A DNA stretch of 17,038 bases from Candidatus Odinarchaeota archaeon (GCA_021158895.1 JAGGSW010000034.1:1-17038); one strand, 5' to 3'; positions 8,246-15,097 are shown, numbered from the stretch's first letter. Translations and numbers: made by a program. Notes: generated by a model from the letters alone, not told the origin.

Positions 8246-8796
8246 TCTTTCTCTCTCCTTTCTCTTCTAAATAGTACAGCTACACCTAAACCAGCTACAA
8301 ATAAAGCCATTGCTTGAATTAGAACATCTATCACTCTTACTCGCCAAGTAGACTCAGCAACGTTTTGCAACATGCTTTGCATCTGTGGAGGTATTAAGCT
8401 AGGTAAGTTTAAAGTCTTTCCATAGGCAAACTGAATGCCAATATAACTTGTAGTTAGTATCTGCACTAAAATGACGGCTATAATTATAAAAAGAACGCCT
8501 CCTGGAATCTCTGCGATAATATCGTACATCTTTCCTTTCCCTTCTTCCTCACCGGGCTTCATTAAGCTTAATACTGCCAAGAAAAGCACAATGACGGCGC
8601 CAGCATATACTAAAAGATTAATAACTGCTACGTAAGGAGCGTAGAGTATGTAAAAAATTATACTCAAAACTGTACTCATAAGCCCAAGAGAAGCAACCGC
8701 ATATGCTAACTTCTTTAGTTCAACGGCTAGGAGTGCAAACATAATTAGAAATACAATTAACGCAACTTCAACAACAAATTCCAAGCCCATTTCCAT
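8242..8796 (-). CDS. nuoJ: NuoJ-like membrane subunit
   Basis: 184 residues with five membrane segments. The third (about 55-79) has the family signature NLLVYAGAVIVLFLAVLSL, where complex I NuoJ carries the flexible pi-bulge next to NuoK. A loop of about 45 residues (roughly 112-157) precedes the last helix, VLIQAMALFVAGLGVAVLF, and a charged tail (RRERREKE). It is the first gene of the minus-strand operon nuoJKLMN-atpC-atpZ-like. The ATG at 8796 is used; the ATG two codons later (8790) is possible, as the only ribosome-binding candidate (GGCGGG) is nearly adjacent to the first. Simple hydrogenases such as Ech lack this subunit, so its presence marks the arm as complex-I-like. Confidence 0.92.
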   Translation of the reverse strand: MEMGLEFVVEVALIVFLIMFALLAVELKKLAYAVASLGLMSTVLSIIFYILYAPYVAVINLLVYAGAVIVLFLAVLSLMKPGEEEGKGKMYDIIAEIPGGVLFIIIAVILVQILTTSYIGIQFAYGKTLNLPSLIPPQMQSMLQNVAESTWRVRVIDVLIQAMALFVAGLGVAVLFRRERREKE

Positions 8797-8943
8797 ATCC
8801 CGCCTGATATGCTGTCGCTTTGTGCACTGCCTAATTATGATTGTAACCTAAAAAGTTTTCGCCCTAATGCTTAAAAGGGTGGGGTTTTAGTACTCGACTT
8901 CCCTTAAAAATTTCACTATTAAAGTTTAATACAGGGAGTTAAA
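8797..8943. promoter_or_regulatory. Divergent promoter region, nuoJ operon (-) and ATP synthase H-E (+)
   Basis: These 147 bases lie between two gene sets transcribed away from each other, so both promoters should be here. Candidate elements are CTTTTAAG read on the minus strand (about 8869-8876), which would start transcription some 45-50 bases before nuoJ, and TTAAAAAT on the plus strand (about 8904-8911). GGGAG at 8934-8938 is the ribosome binding site of the plus-strand gene. The elements are weak and assigned by eye. Confidence 0.35.
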
Positions 8944-9248
8944 TTGGCTAGTAAAGCTGTAGAATTCGTAATAGAGGTTGAAAAAAGCAAAAGAGATAAT
9001 TATTAAAGCAGAGAAAAAGGTTGAAGAGATAGTTGGGCAAGTAAAGAAAGAAGCAGAAAATGTAAGAAAAGCGATGCTAAAAAATGCCGAAATTGAAGCA
9101 GAAAAAGTTTGGAAAGAAATTTTGGCAAAGGCAGAAGAAGCAAAATATAGTCAAAAAGCAGAAGAAAACGCTGAAAACTAAAAACTGACTCAAGGAAAAT
9201 TTTGAAGATGCGATAAAATTAATCATAAACACTATTGTTGGAGCGTGA
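8944..9248 (+). pseudogene. ATP synthase subunit H (peripheral stalk), frameshifted
   Basis: Reconstructed as about 100 residues of an alanine/lysine/glutamate-rich coiled coil, the pattern of archaeal subunit H (AhaH), which pairs with subunit E in the peripheral stalk. The start is TTG at 8944 behind GGGAG (8934-8938), giving MASKAVEFVIEVEK. The frame is lost in an A-run near 8983-8986; the continuing coiled coil (KKAKEIIIKAEKKVEEIVGQ) lies in the next frame to a stop at 9179-9181. After a second shift near 9176-9191 the C terminus resumes (LKENFEDAIKLIINTIVGA), ending at the TGA 9246-9248. Both shifts are +1. No nonsense substitution is needed to explain the stops. The H assignment rests on size, coiled coil, the typical end and the following subunit E. 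It may be a recent pseudogene or local sequence errors. Confidence 0.6.
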
Positions 9249-9254
9249 AAATAC

Positions 9255-9867
9255 TTGGGTGGGCAGACAGAAAAAATCAAAGAAATAATCGTTGATGAAG
9301 CAAAGGCAAAGCCGAAAAAATAATTACAGAGGCGAAAGAGAAAGCCTAAAAATACTCGATGAAGCTAAAGGGAAGCCGAAAAAGAAGCTGATGAAATAAT
9401 CAATAAACGAAAAGTAGACGCAGAAGCTCGCGCTCGCCGTATAATATTGGAAGCAGAACTAGAAGCTAGATTAAAGATATTTAATGCAAAGGAAAGAAGT
9501 TATATCAAATGTCTTCGACACAACCCTAAAGGTTAAAGGGATTTTGTCAAACCCCAAATATAAAAAGATCCTAGAAAACTTAATCAAAGGTGCTGCGATA
9601 ACGATAGGTGGAGGTAACTTGGAGGGTCTTTTACCAGAAAACACAAATATAGAGCTAAATCTATCTAAAATAGCTAAAGAAGTCGAAAAACAAACAAGAA
9701 TAACAACCTCAATTGTTATCTCAAAGAATAAAGTCAAAAGTATTGGAGGAGCAATAGTTAGATCATTAGATCAGTCCTTTACAGTAGATAACACTTTTGA
9801 AGTAAGACTTGAAAGAGCATGGGAACAACTCCGTGTAAATGTAGCGAATGTTCTGCTTAAAACGTAA
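9255..9867 (+). pseudogene. ATP synthase subunit E (peripheral stalk), frameshifted in its coiled coil
   Basis: Subunit E forms the peripheral stalk that holds the catalytic head still. Joining frames gives about 203 residues, the usual length. TTG at 9255 opens GGQTEKIKEIIVDEAKAK, followed by a long coiled coil and then the intact globular C-terminal domain in one frame from about 9494: NPKYKKILENLIKGAAITIGG, later FTVDNTFEVRLERAWEQLR. These match the family block (Y..IL..LI..A, GG, NT.E.RL). Single-base shifts are inferred near 9311 (-1), 9347 (-1), 9370 (-1) and 9493 (+1); they do not cancel. The uninterrupted part alone reads from 9484. The protein level between shifts is well kept, so the damage is very recent or comes from sequence error. 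It is 6 bases after subunit H. Confidence 0.82.
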
Positions 9868-10266
9868 CATTTTATTTTCCATTATCTAGAATCTCTAAGT
9901 AGGTTATTTTAGATTAAACCTCCTTCGTGTTAACTATAATTTAAAAATTAAACGAATTTTTATTTAATATATACAAATTACATAACAAATAATTTTTTCC
10001 TTAGTCTTTAAACTTAAATTACAAAAAAACGTCTTAGCTTGATCAATATTCCAACATTTTTCAACCTATTTCAATAGTAAAACATTACTATAGTTCTAGT
10101 TAATCTTCTTGCTCTTTTTTGTTCAAATATTCCTTCTAAGTTCCGGCGATCCTGTACTTCTTGCTTTTTTGAAAAATGATTATGTTGTACTTCTAAGAAG
10201 ATAGAAAATTAAAGGTGGGGACGTAGGATTTATTTGTAGATGATATTATTAAGGTTGGAGGTTAAG
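9868..10266. other. Gene-free AT-rich stretch before the tRNA thiolase gene
   Basis: About 400 bases without a convincing reading frame or RNA gene. A T-rich run just after subunit E (9870-9878) could end its transcript. A 7-base inverted repeat with a 4-base loop, ATAGTAA (10074-10080) and TTACTAT (10085-10091), followed by a T-rich tract near 10110-10125, is a weak terminator candidate. The only clear element is GGAGGT at 10257-10262, the ribosome binding site of the next gene. Confidence 0.5.
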
Positions 10267-11208
10267 ATGCGACATAAATTTTGTAGATTTTGCTCCAAAT
10301 TTGCTGCGACAACGATAAGATACTCTGGTCTTCCACTATGCAAGAAACACTTTGTGGAATATCTTGAGAAAAGAGTATTCAAAACGGTAAAAAAATACAG
10401 AATGATTCAGGAGGGGGAGAGAATTCTTCTTGGTGTTAGTGGTGGAAAGGATAGTATTGCTCTTCTTCACATACTTAAAGGTTTACAGAAAGAGTTAAAA
10501 TTTGAGATTATACCGCTTTTCATAGATCTAGGGATTCAACTTAACAAATATTCTCAACTCAGCGGTGAAATAGCTAGAAGAAACTGTGAAAAACTTGGAT
10601 TAGATCTCATTACAGTAAAAATAAAAAATGAGTACGGCTTTTCGTTAGATGATGTTTTTTCTAAGCGATTAAAAAGACCCATTTGTTCTATTTGTGGCTT
10701 AATTAAAAGATACGTACTTAATAGAAAAGCTATTGAATTGTCAGCTGATAAGGTTGCGACTGGGCATAACCTCAACGACGAAGCATCTTTTATCCTTCAA
10801 AACTTCATAAACATGGATATTAAACTTCTCTCCAGACTGTCTCCAATTCAGCCAACATTCAATAAGCTACTTATAGGTAGAATAAAACCTCTCTTCGAAA
10901 TTTACGAAGATGAGATATCTCTTTACGTGACGTTCAAAAATCTGGAATATATTGATATAGCTTGCCCATATGCAAAAGAAGCATCTACGTTGCAGTTAAA
11001 AAATATTTTAATTCAACTCGAGAACATAAGGCCAGGCGCAATTCTAACCATGGTTAGAGGGTTCCACGAGAAACTCAAACCCATACTACAAAACAAGCAA
11101 AAAATCGAAGAAGAAAAAGAGATAACTACCTGCAAGCTATGTGGAATGCCAACATCGACAGAAATATGTTCATTTTGTAGGCTAAAAAGTAAAATTATTA
11201 AAAACTAG
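10267..11208 (+). CDS. TtuA/Ncs6-type tRNA 2-thiouridine synthetase
   Basis: Adds sulfur to a tRNA uridine: position 54 if a TtuA, the wobble position 34 if an Ncs6. 313 residues from the ATG at 10267. Order: N-terminal zinc finger C6-C9/C25-H28; ATP-binding PP-loop SGGKDS at 58-63, which adenylates the uridine; C140 and C143 (PICSICGLIKR) with C233 (IACPYA), the three cysteines that in TtuA hold a [4Fe-4S] cluster; ATGHNLNDEA at 164-173; and a C-terminal zinc finger C289-C292/C301-C304. All expected residues are present. An upstream ATG at 10240 is rejected because GGAGGT (10257-10262) sits right before 10267 and the family begins at the zinc finger. No sulfur carrier protein is nearby. It stands alone between two energy-gene clusters. 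Which uridine it modifies cannot be told from the sequence. Confidence 0.9.
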   Translation: MRHKFCRFCSKFAATTIRYSGLPLCKKHFVEYLEKRVFKTVKKYRMIQEGERILLGVSGGKDSIALLHILKGLQKELKFEIIPLFIDLGIQLNKYSQLSGEIARRNCEKLGLDLITVKIKNEYGFSLDDVFSKRLKRPICSICGLIKRYVLNRKAIELSADKVATGHNLNDEASFILQNFINMDIKLLSRLSPIQPTFNKLLIGRIKPLFEIYEDEISLYVTFKNLEYIDIACPYAKEASTLQLKNILIQLENIRPGAILTMVRGFHEKLKPILQNKQKIEEEKEITTCKLCGMPTSTEICSFCRLKSKIIKN

Positions 11209-11627
11209 ACTCACATTCTTCCTCTCGTTTATATCGCATAAATCTGTGAATTTAGTAAGGTGTAGTTGAATTAAGTCTTAAGTAATAGCGTATAATGTTC
11301 ACAAAATTGAGTTACAGCAAGGGTATGCAAAACAATGGGTTTAACATTCAACACTTAGAATGTTAATACATTAAGATAACATATGGGTCTTAATTCAATC
11401 CTACCTCTAATTTAAAACTAACATAGCTATTTACAAATTCGTAATTGCATAATTATTATTATAATTGTTAACATTTACTTAGGAAATTTACTAATAGACT
11501 GCGTATCCATCATTATATTTGTGACAGAATTTAATTAGGGATTCATCTTTATCCAATCGATACACTTTTATTAGATGAATGAAGGTAGTAGTTGGCTGAG
11601 TGTTAGGACTGCTGGAGGTTTAGTGAT
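11209..11627. other. Intergenic region upstream of the hydrogenase operon
   Basis: About 420 AT-rich bases with no convincing gene or tRNA. It contains a perfect 9-base inverted repeat (11341-11349 and 11358-11366, listed separately), a possible TATA element CTTTTATTA (11565-11573), which would start transcription near 11597, and GGAGGT (11614-11619), the ribosome binding site of the nuoA-like gene. The size of the gap and the inverted repeat suggest that control of the nuoABCDHI operon lies here; this is an inference. Confidence 0.45.
11341..11366. repeat. Perfect 9-base inverted repeat
   Basis: TTAACATTC (11341-11349) and GAATGTTAA (11358-11366) are exact reverse complements around the 8-base spacer AACACTTA. 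It could be a dyad operator for a regulator of the operon starting at 11628, or a hairpin ending the transcript of the gene stopping at 11208. No T-run follows closely, so a dyad binding site is slightly preferred. One such repeat can arise by chance in AT-rich DNA. Confidence 0.35.
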
Positions 11628-11942
11628 ATGCAAGCCTTAGCAACTTGGGTCGGACTATTAATTTGTTTGCTTATAGCAGTCGTATTCTACTTTCTAGGGA
11701 AAAAAATAGCTCCTCCAAGCGAGGAAAACCCTGAAAAAACCGCTCCCTACGCGTGCGGTGAAGACTACCCACCCGAAAAGATCCAGATGTATATTCATAA
11801 CTTTTACTACATTGCCTTCTTTGTGCTTTTCGAAATAGCAACCCTTATATTAGCATTATCCATGTTCTCTTTTTCGTTTTATGTGGTTGCAGCATATGCA
11901 ATCATAGTTTTCCTAACCCTTTTGCAAATACCAAGGTGGTAG
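11628..11942 (+). CDS. nuoA: NuoA-like membrane subunit
   Basis: 104 residues, three membrane segments (about 5-24, 57-80 and 82-100). The loop between the first and second carries YACGED with C43, matching the YECG loop of complex I NuoA/ND3, and HNFYYIAFFVLFEIATL matches the second helix. Of the two acidic residues of that helix in E. coli NuoA (D79, E81), the first is E69 here and the second is replaced by A71. It opens the plus-strand operon nuoABCDHI, with GGAGGT 8 bases before the ATG. Its stop TAG (11940-11942) abuts the nuoB start. NuoA is not a usual part of Ech, Hyc or Mbh hydrogenases, which makes its pairing with the catalytic subunit downstream notable. Confidence 0.9.
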   Translation: MQALATWVGLLICLLIAVVFYFLGKKIAPPSEENPEKTAPYACGEDYPPEKIQMYIHNFYYIAFFVLFEIATLILALSMFSFSFYVVAAYAIIVFLTLLQIPRW

Positions 11943-11944
11943 AA

Positions 11945-12379
11945 ATGGCAGTATTAAGTAAACTTGTGAAATGGGCCAGAATAAAATCTCCCTGGATAAT
12001 TCACTACAACTCTGGTGGCTGTAACGGATGTGATATCGAAGTTGTTGCAGCGCTAACCCCCAGATTTGATGTTGAACGTTTTGGGATTCTCCTTAAAGGA
12101 AGTCCTAGACATGCAGATGTACTAGTAGTAACGGGACCAGTAACCAGACAGACCAAGAAGAGACTGGTAAGAATATATAATCAAATGTCAGATCCGAAAT
12201 TTGTCTTGGCTGTAGGCACGTGCACCATGACTGGAGGAGTTTTCCGTGGAGGATACGGTGTAGTAGCTGGAGTAGACGAAGTGATACCAGTTGACGTTTT
12301 TGTGCCTGGTTGTCCGCCTAAACCGGAAGCGATAATTCACGGGGTTGTAAAGTTATTAGAAAAATTACAAAAATTGTGA
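11945..12379 (+). CDS. [NiFe] hydrogenase small subunit (NuoB-like, group 4 type)
   Basis: Carries the [4Fe-4S] cluster next to the active site. 144 residues from the ATG at 11945, chosen because AGGTGGT (11934-11940) precedes it; a GTG at 11936 overlapping nuoA is the alternative. The cluster cysteines are C26 and C29 (GGCNGCDIE), C93 (GTCTMTGG) and C123 (PGCPPKPEA). The CxxC spacing of the first pair is that of group 4 hydrogenase small subunits such as EchC; complex I NuoB and FpoB have two adjacent cysteines. This supports hydrogenase rather than quinone chemistry, together with the downstream large subunit. The later signature VPGCPPKPEAI is shared by both families. It is soluble and should sit on the cytoplasmic side of the membrane. 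Confidence 0.9.
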   Translation: MAVLSKLVKWARIKSPWIIHYNSGGCNGCDIEVVAALTPRFDVERFGILLKGSPRHADVLVVTGPVTRQTKKRLVRIYNQMSDPKFVLAVGTCTMTGGVFRGGYGVVAGVDEVIPVDVFVPGCPPKPEAIIHGVVKLLEKLQKL

Positions 12380-12395
12380 GGAAGGGGAGGTAAAA

Positions 12396-12866
12396 ATGAG
12401 TGAGGAATTGTTGCTTGAAAATGAGGTGCTTGAAAATCTCAAGAAGTTTCTGGGAGATAAATTTGTAGACGGCTATGTTCAACGTAGAGGTCGAGTTTTC
12501 GTAAGGGTAACAATGGAGGCTTATAAAGAAGCATTAAAATATGCATTGGAAAAGTGGAATGCTTATCATTTATCAACTATAAGTGGAGTAGATAAGGGCG
12601 AAAAAATAGAACTTTTATATCATCTTCTAGAGCCTAAAAATAAATTAAGTATAACAATAGGAACAGAGGTTCCCAAGTCCAATCCAAAAATCGGTACAGT
12701 CTCAGATATCTTTCCGTCAGCACTCGTTTATGAGAGAGAAGTTTACGACCTTATCGGGGTAACATTCGAAGGTCATCCAAGCCTTAAACGTCTATTGCTA
12801 CCCGAAGACTGGCCTGAAGGAGTTCATCCGCTCAGAAAAGACTGGAAACCTGAGCAAGTTAAATAA
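12396..12866 (+). CDS. nuoC: NuoC-like subunit (30 kDa family)
   Basis: 156-residue soluble subunit with no cofactor motifs; it supports the catalytic and small subunits of complex I and of group 4 hydrogenases (EchD/HycE N-terminal domain). The family signature is at the end: VYEREVYDLIGVTFEGHP, then LKRLLLPEDWPEGVHPLRKDW. The first half (about 20-95) is the variable alpha/beta domain. GGGGAGGT (12384-12391) lies 4 bases before the ATG. It is separate from the large subunit here, as in NuoC and EchD and unlike the fused HycE. The 30 kDa signature is shared by both complex types, so this gene does not decide between them. Confidence 0.92.
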   Translation: MSEELLLENEVLENLKKFLGDKFVDGYVQRRGRVFVRVTMEAYKEALKYALEKWNAYHLSTISGVDKGEKIELLYHLLEPKNKLSITIGTEVPKSNPKIGTVSDIFPSALVYEREVYDLIGVTFEGHPSLKRLLLPEDWPEGVHPLRKDWKPEQVK

Positions 12867-12883
12867 TATTCTGGGAGGTGAAA

Positions 12884-14113
12884 ATGTTGGAAGAAGAAGT
12901 TGAAGAAAAACGAGTGTTTAAAATACCTGTAGGCCCACAGCACCCGGCCCTTAAAGAATTTGAAAACTTCACGTTCACTGTTGATGGAGAAAAAGTTATA
13001 GATGTAGATTTTAGAATAGGTTATACTCACCGAGGAATTGAAAAACTAGCGGAATCAAAAACCTATATCCAGAACTTATATCTCTGCGAAAGAATTTGCG
13101 GTATCTGTAGTGCTGCACATCAAGGTTGTTATGCTCAAACGGTCGAAGAACTCGCCGGTATTACCGCTCCTCCCAGAGGAGTATATATTAGAACGTTAAT
13201 CTGGGAATTAGAACGTATTCACAGTCACCTATTATGGCTTGGCGTCGCCGCACATGAAATAGGATTTGATACGCTCTTCATGTTAATTTGGCGCGACCGA
13301 GAAGTAGTCATGAGTCTACTAGAAATGATCTCAGGAAATAGAGTAAATTACGCGATGAGTACTGTGGGAGGAGTTCGTAGAGACATTTCAGATGAATTAA
13401 AACATAAAATATTAAAAGGACTAGATGTACTCGAGGAAAGAACAAAATACTATAAAGAAGTTTGCATGAAAGAACAAACAATCCTAGCTAGGGCTGCAAA
13501 CGTAGGAATATTATCAAAAGAAAAAACATTAAAACTTAATGCAGTCGGTCCGACAGCTCGCGCATCTGGAGTTGACGTGGATATACGTAGAGATGATCCT
13601 TACGGAGCGTACGACGAAGTACCCTTTGAGGTAATAGTTTACGACACTTGCGATGTGCTTGCTAGAATTCTTGTACGTGTTGACGAAACTATTCAGAGCA
13701 TTTTAATGAGTCGATGGATACTTGAAAACTTGCCTTCAGGAGAAATAAGAACTAAATTTGCTCGTAAAATAGCTGAAAATGAAGTTCTTGGAAGAGTTGA
13801 AGCACCAAGAGGCGAACTCTTATACTACATAAAATCAAATGGCACTGATAAACCCGAAAGACTTAAAGTTCGTACACCAACACTTGCCAATCTGCTTCCA
13901 GTTGCCGAAATGCTTAAAGGAGGATACATCGCCGACATACCCATAGTGCTCGCTGGAATAGACCCTTGCTTCGCATGTATGGATCGTGCACTCTTCATAG
14001 ATGAGAATTCTGAAAAAACATGGGTTTGGGACAAGGAACAACTAAGAATATATTCAATTAAATGGTATAAGGAACATGGTAAAGAAGTGGTGAGGGAAAG
14101 ATGGAAACAATAG
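12884..14113 (+). CDS. [NiFe] hydrogenase large subunit (NuoD-like, group 4)
   Basis: Catalytic subunit, 409 residues from the ATG at 12884, which has GGGAGGT (12873-12879) 4 bases upstream; the overlapping GTG at 12878 adds two residues. It begins with the NuoD-family opening VGPQHPALKEFENFTF and GYTHRGIEKLAE. It then keeps both nickel-binding motifs: L1 RICGICSAAH (C72, C75, H79) and L2 DPCFACMDR (C362, C365, R368). Complex I NuoD has lost these cysteines, so this protein should bind the NiFe centre and make or use H2. LERIHSHLLWLGVAAHEIGFDT and GNRVNYAMSTVGGVRRDI are also typical of group 4. A 41-residue tail follows the L2 arginine and might be cleaved on maturation. It overlaps nuoH by 13 bases. 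An automatic 'NADH dehydrogenase subunit D' label would be misleading. Confidence 0.9.
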   Translation: MLEEEVEEKRVFKIPVGPQHPALKEFENFTFTVDGEKVIDVDFRIGYTHRGIEKLAESKTYIQNLYLCERICGICSAAHQGCYAQTVEELAGITAPPRGVYIRTLIWELERIHSHLLWLGVAAHEIGFDTLFMLIWRDREVVMSLLEMISGNRVNYAMSTVGGVRRDISDELKHKILKGLDVLEERTKYYKEVCMKEQTILARAANVGILSKEKTLKLNAVGPTARASGVDVDIRRDDPYGAYDEVPFEVIVYDTCDVLARILVRVDETIQSILMSRWILENLPSGEIRTKFARKIAENEVLGRVEAPRGELLYYIKSNGTDKPERLKVRTPTLANLLPVAEMLKGGYIADIPIVLAGIDPCFACMDRALFIDENSEKTWVWDKEQLRIYSIKWYKEHGKEVVRERWKQ

Positions 14114-15096
14114 AACTACTTATTTTAATTTTAAAATTTATACTGTTTCCAGGAGCTCTTTTCTGTATTGCTTACGGTTGGTTCTTGGAGTGGTTTGACA
14201 GAAAACTATATGCCAGATTCCAGAATAGAATCGGGCCTCTACTAACAGGGCCAAAAGGTGTACTTCAGCCTTTTGCTGACTTCATAAAACTACTCGCAAA
14301 GGAAGATATTACACCTGCTGGAGCTGATAAATTTGGGTTTACAGTAACACCCCTACTGACACTTGTCGTGTCACTGTTTACGTTGCTATTTATACCTATA
14401 GCCTCACTATCCGGGATACTAAGTTTATCAGGAGACCTCTTGCTTGTACTATTCATTTCCACAGTATTTGGGCTGTTAATAATGTTCGCTGGATACTTCT
14501 CTGGCAATAGATTCTCAATTGTCGGTACGGAGAGAACTGGACTACAGTTCGTTGCCTATGAAATACCATTTGCTCTATCCGTAATCTCAGTAGCTCTCGC
14601 TACACGAAGCCTAGAAATTGTCAACATAGTTACATATCAAGTAAACACGTTAAAGCTACCCCTAATAGTTATCGTACCAGTCGCATTTATAATCTATCTC
14701 ATAAGCTCTCTTGCAAAATTGGAAAAAATTCCATTTGACGTTCCAGAAGCAGAAACTGAAATTGTAGCCGGCTGGCAAGTAGAATATAGCGGTAAAAAAT
14801 TAGCCTTTTTCAGGCTTGCAACAGACCTAAAAATGGTCTTTGTCTCGGGACTTGCTGTGGCTCTCTTTCTTGGCGGCCCATATGGACCATCAATCCCAGG
14901 TTTAGAGCCAGTATTCTACACAATATGGTTCATAATTAAAACCCTAGTAGTAATGTTTATCCTAAGCAACCTTAGATCCTTATTTGCTAGATACAGAATA
15001 GATCAAGTGGTTCGAGGGTTCTGGAAATATCTCATACCATTTGCAGTATTACAAATCTTAGCTGTCCAACTTCTCATATTTTTGGGGGTAATCTAA
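14101..15096 (+). CDS. nuoH: NuoH-like membrane anchor subunit
   Basis: 331 residues and about eight membrane segments; it anchors the soluble arm and begins the ion path. The signature WFDRKLYARFQNRIGP (31-46) with GPKGVLQPFADFIKLLAKED (50-69) is typical. The acidic residues of the charged channel are kept: E154 in VAYEIPFAL, the cytoplasmic loop PFDVPEAETE (211-220), and VEYSG (227-231). The sequence resembles both complex I NuoH and the hydrogenase homologues (EchB, HycD). The ATG at 14101 lies inside the end of the large-subunit gene, with GAGGG just upstream, so translation is probably coupled. Family assignment is secure. Confidence 0.94.
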   Translation: METIELLILILKFILFPGALFCIAYGWFLEWFDRKLYARFQNRIGPLLTGPKGVLQPFADFIKLLAKEDITPAGADKFGFTVTPLLTLVVSLFTLLFIPIASLSGILSLSGDLLLVLFISTVFGLLIMFAGYFSGNRFSIVGTERTGLQFVAYEIPFALSVISVALATRSLEIVNIVTYQVNTLKLPLIVIVPVAFIIYLISSLAKLEKIPFDVPEAETEIVAGWQVEYSGKKLAFFRLATDLKMVFVSGLAVALFLGGPYGPSIPGLEPVFYTIWFIIKTLVVMFILSNLRSLFARYRIDQVVRGFWKYLIPFAVLQILAVQLLIFLGVI

Positions 15097-15097
15097 A

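Noticed and set aside
8978..9181. A separate 67-residue Lys/Glu-rich coiled-coil gene
   Set aside because: It continues the frame of the TTG start at 8944 after a one-base shift and is followed by the proper C terminus in a third frame, so it is a piece of subunit H.
8944..9867. Programmed ribosomal frameshifting in the stalk genes
   Set aside because: Six shifts of mixed direction in about 520 bases, without a common slippery motif, are too many for a regulated mechanism.
9905..9945. Minus-strand Shine-Dalgarno-like site (AAGGAGGTTT) in the gap after subunit E
   Set aside because: No start codon at a suitable distance and no open frame follows.
10240..10266. Start of the tRNA thiolase at the ATG at 10240
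   Set aside because: The ribosome binding site lies inside this extension and the family N terminus begins with the zinc finger right after the ATG at 10267.
9868..11627. tRNA genes, CRISPR repeats or insertion sequence ends in the two long gaps
   Set aside because: No T-loop motif, no regularly spaced repeats, no transposase and no terminal inverted repeats with target duplications were seen.
12884..14113. Calling the eleven genes a standard NADH:quinone oxidoreductase or Fpo
   Set aside because: The large subunit has both NiFe cysteine pairs, the small subunit has CxxC rather than CC, and no NADH or F420 input module is present.
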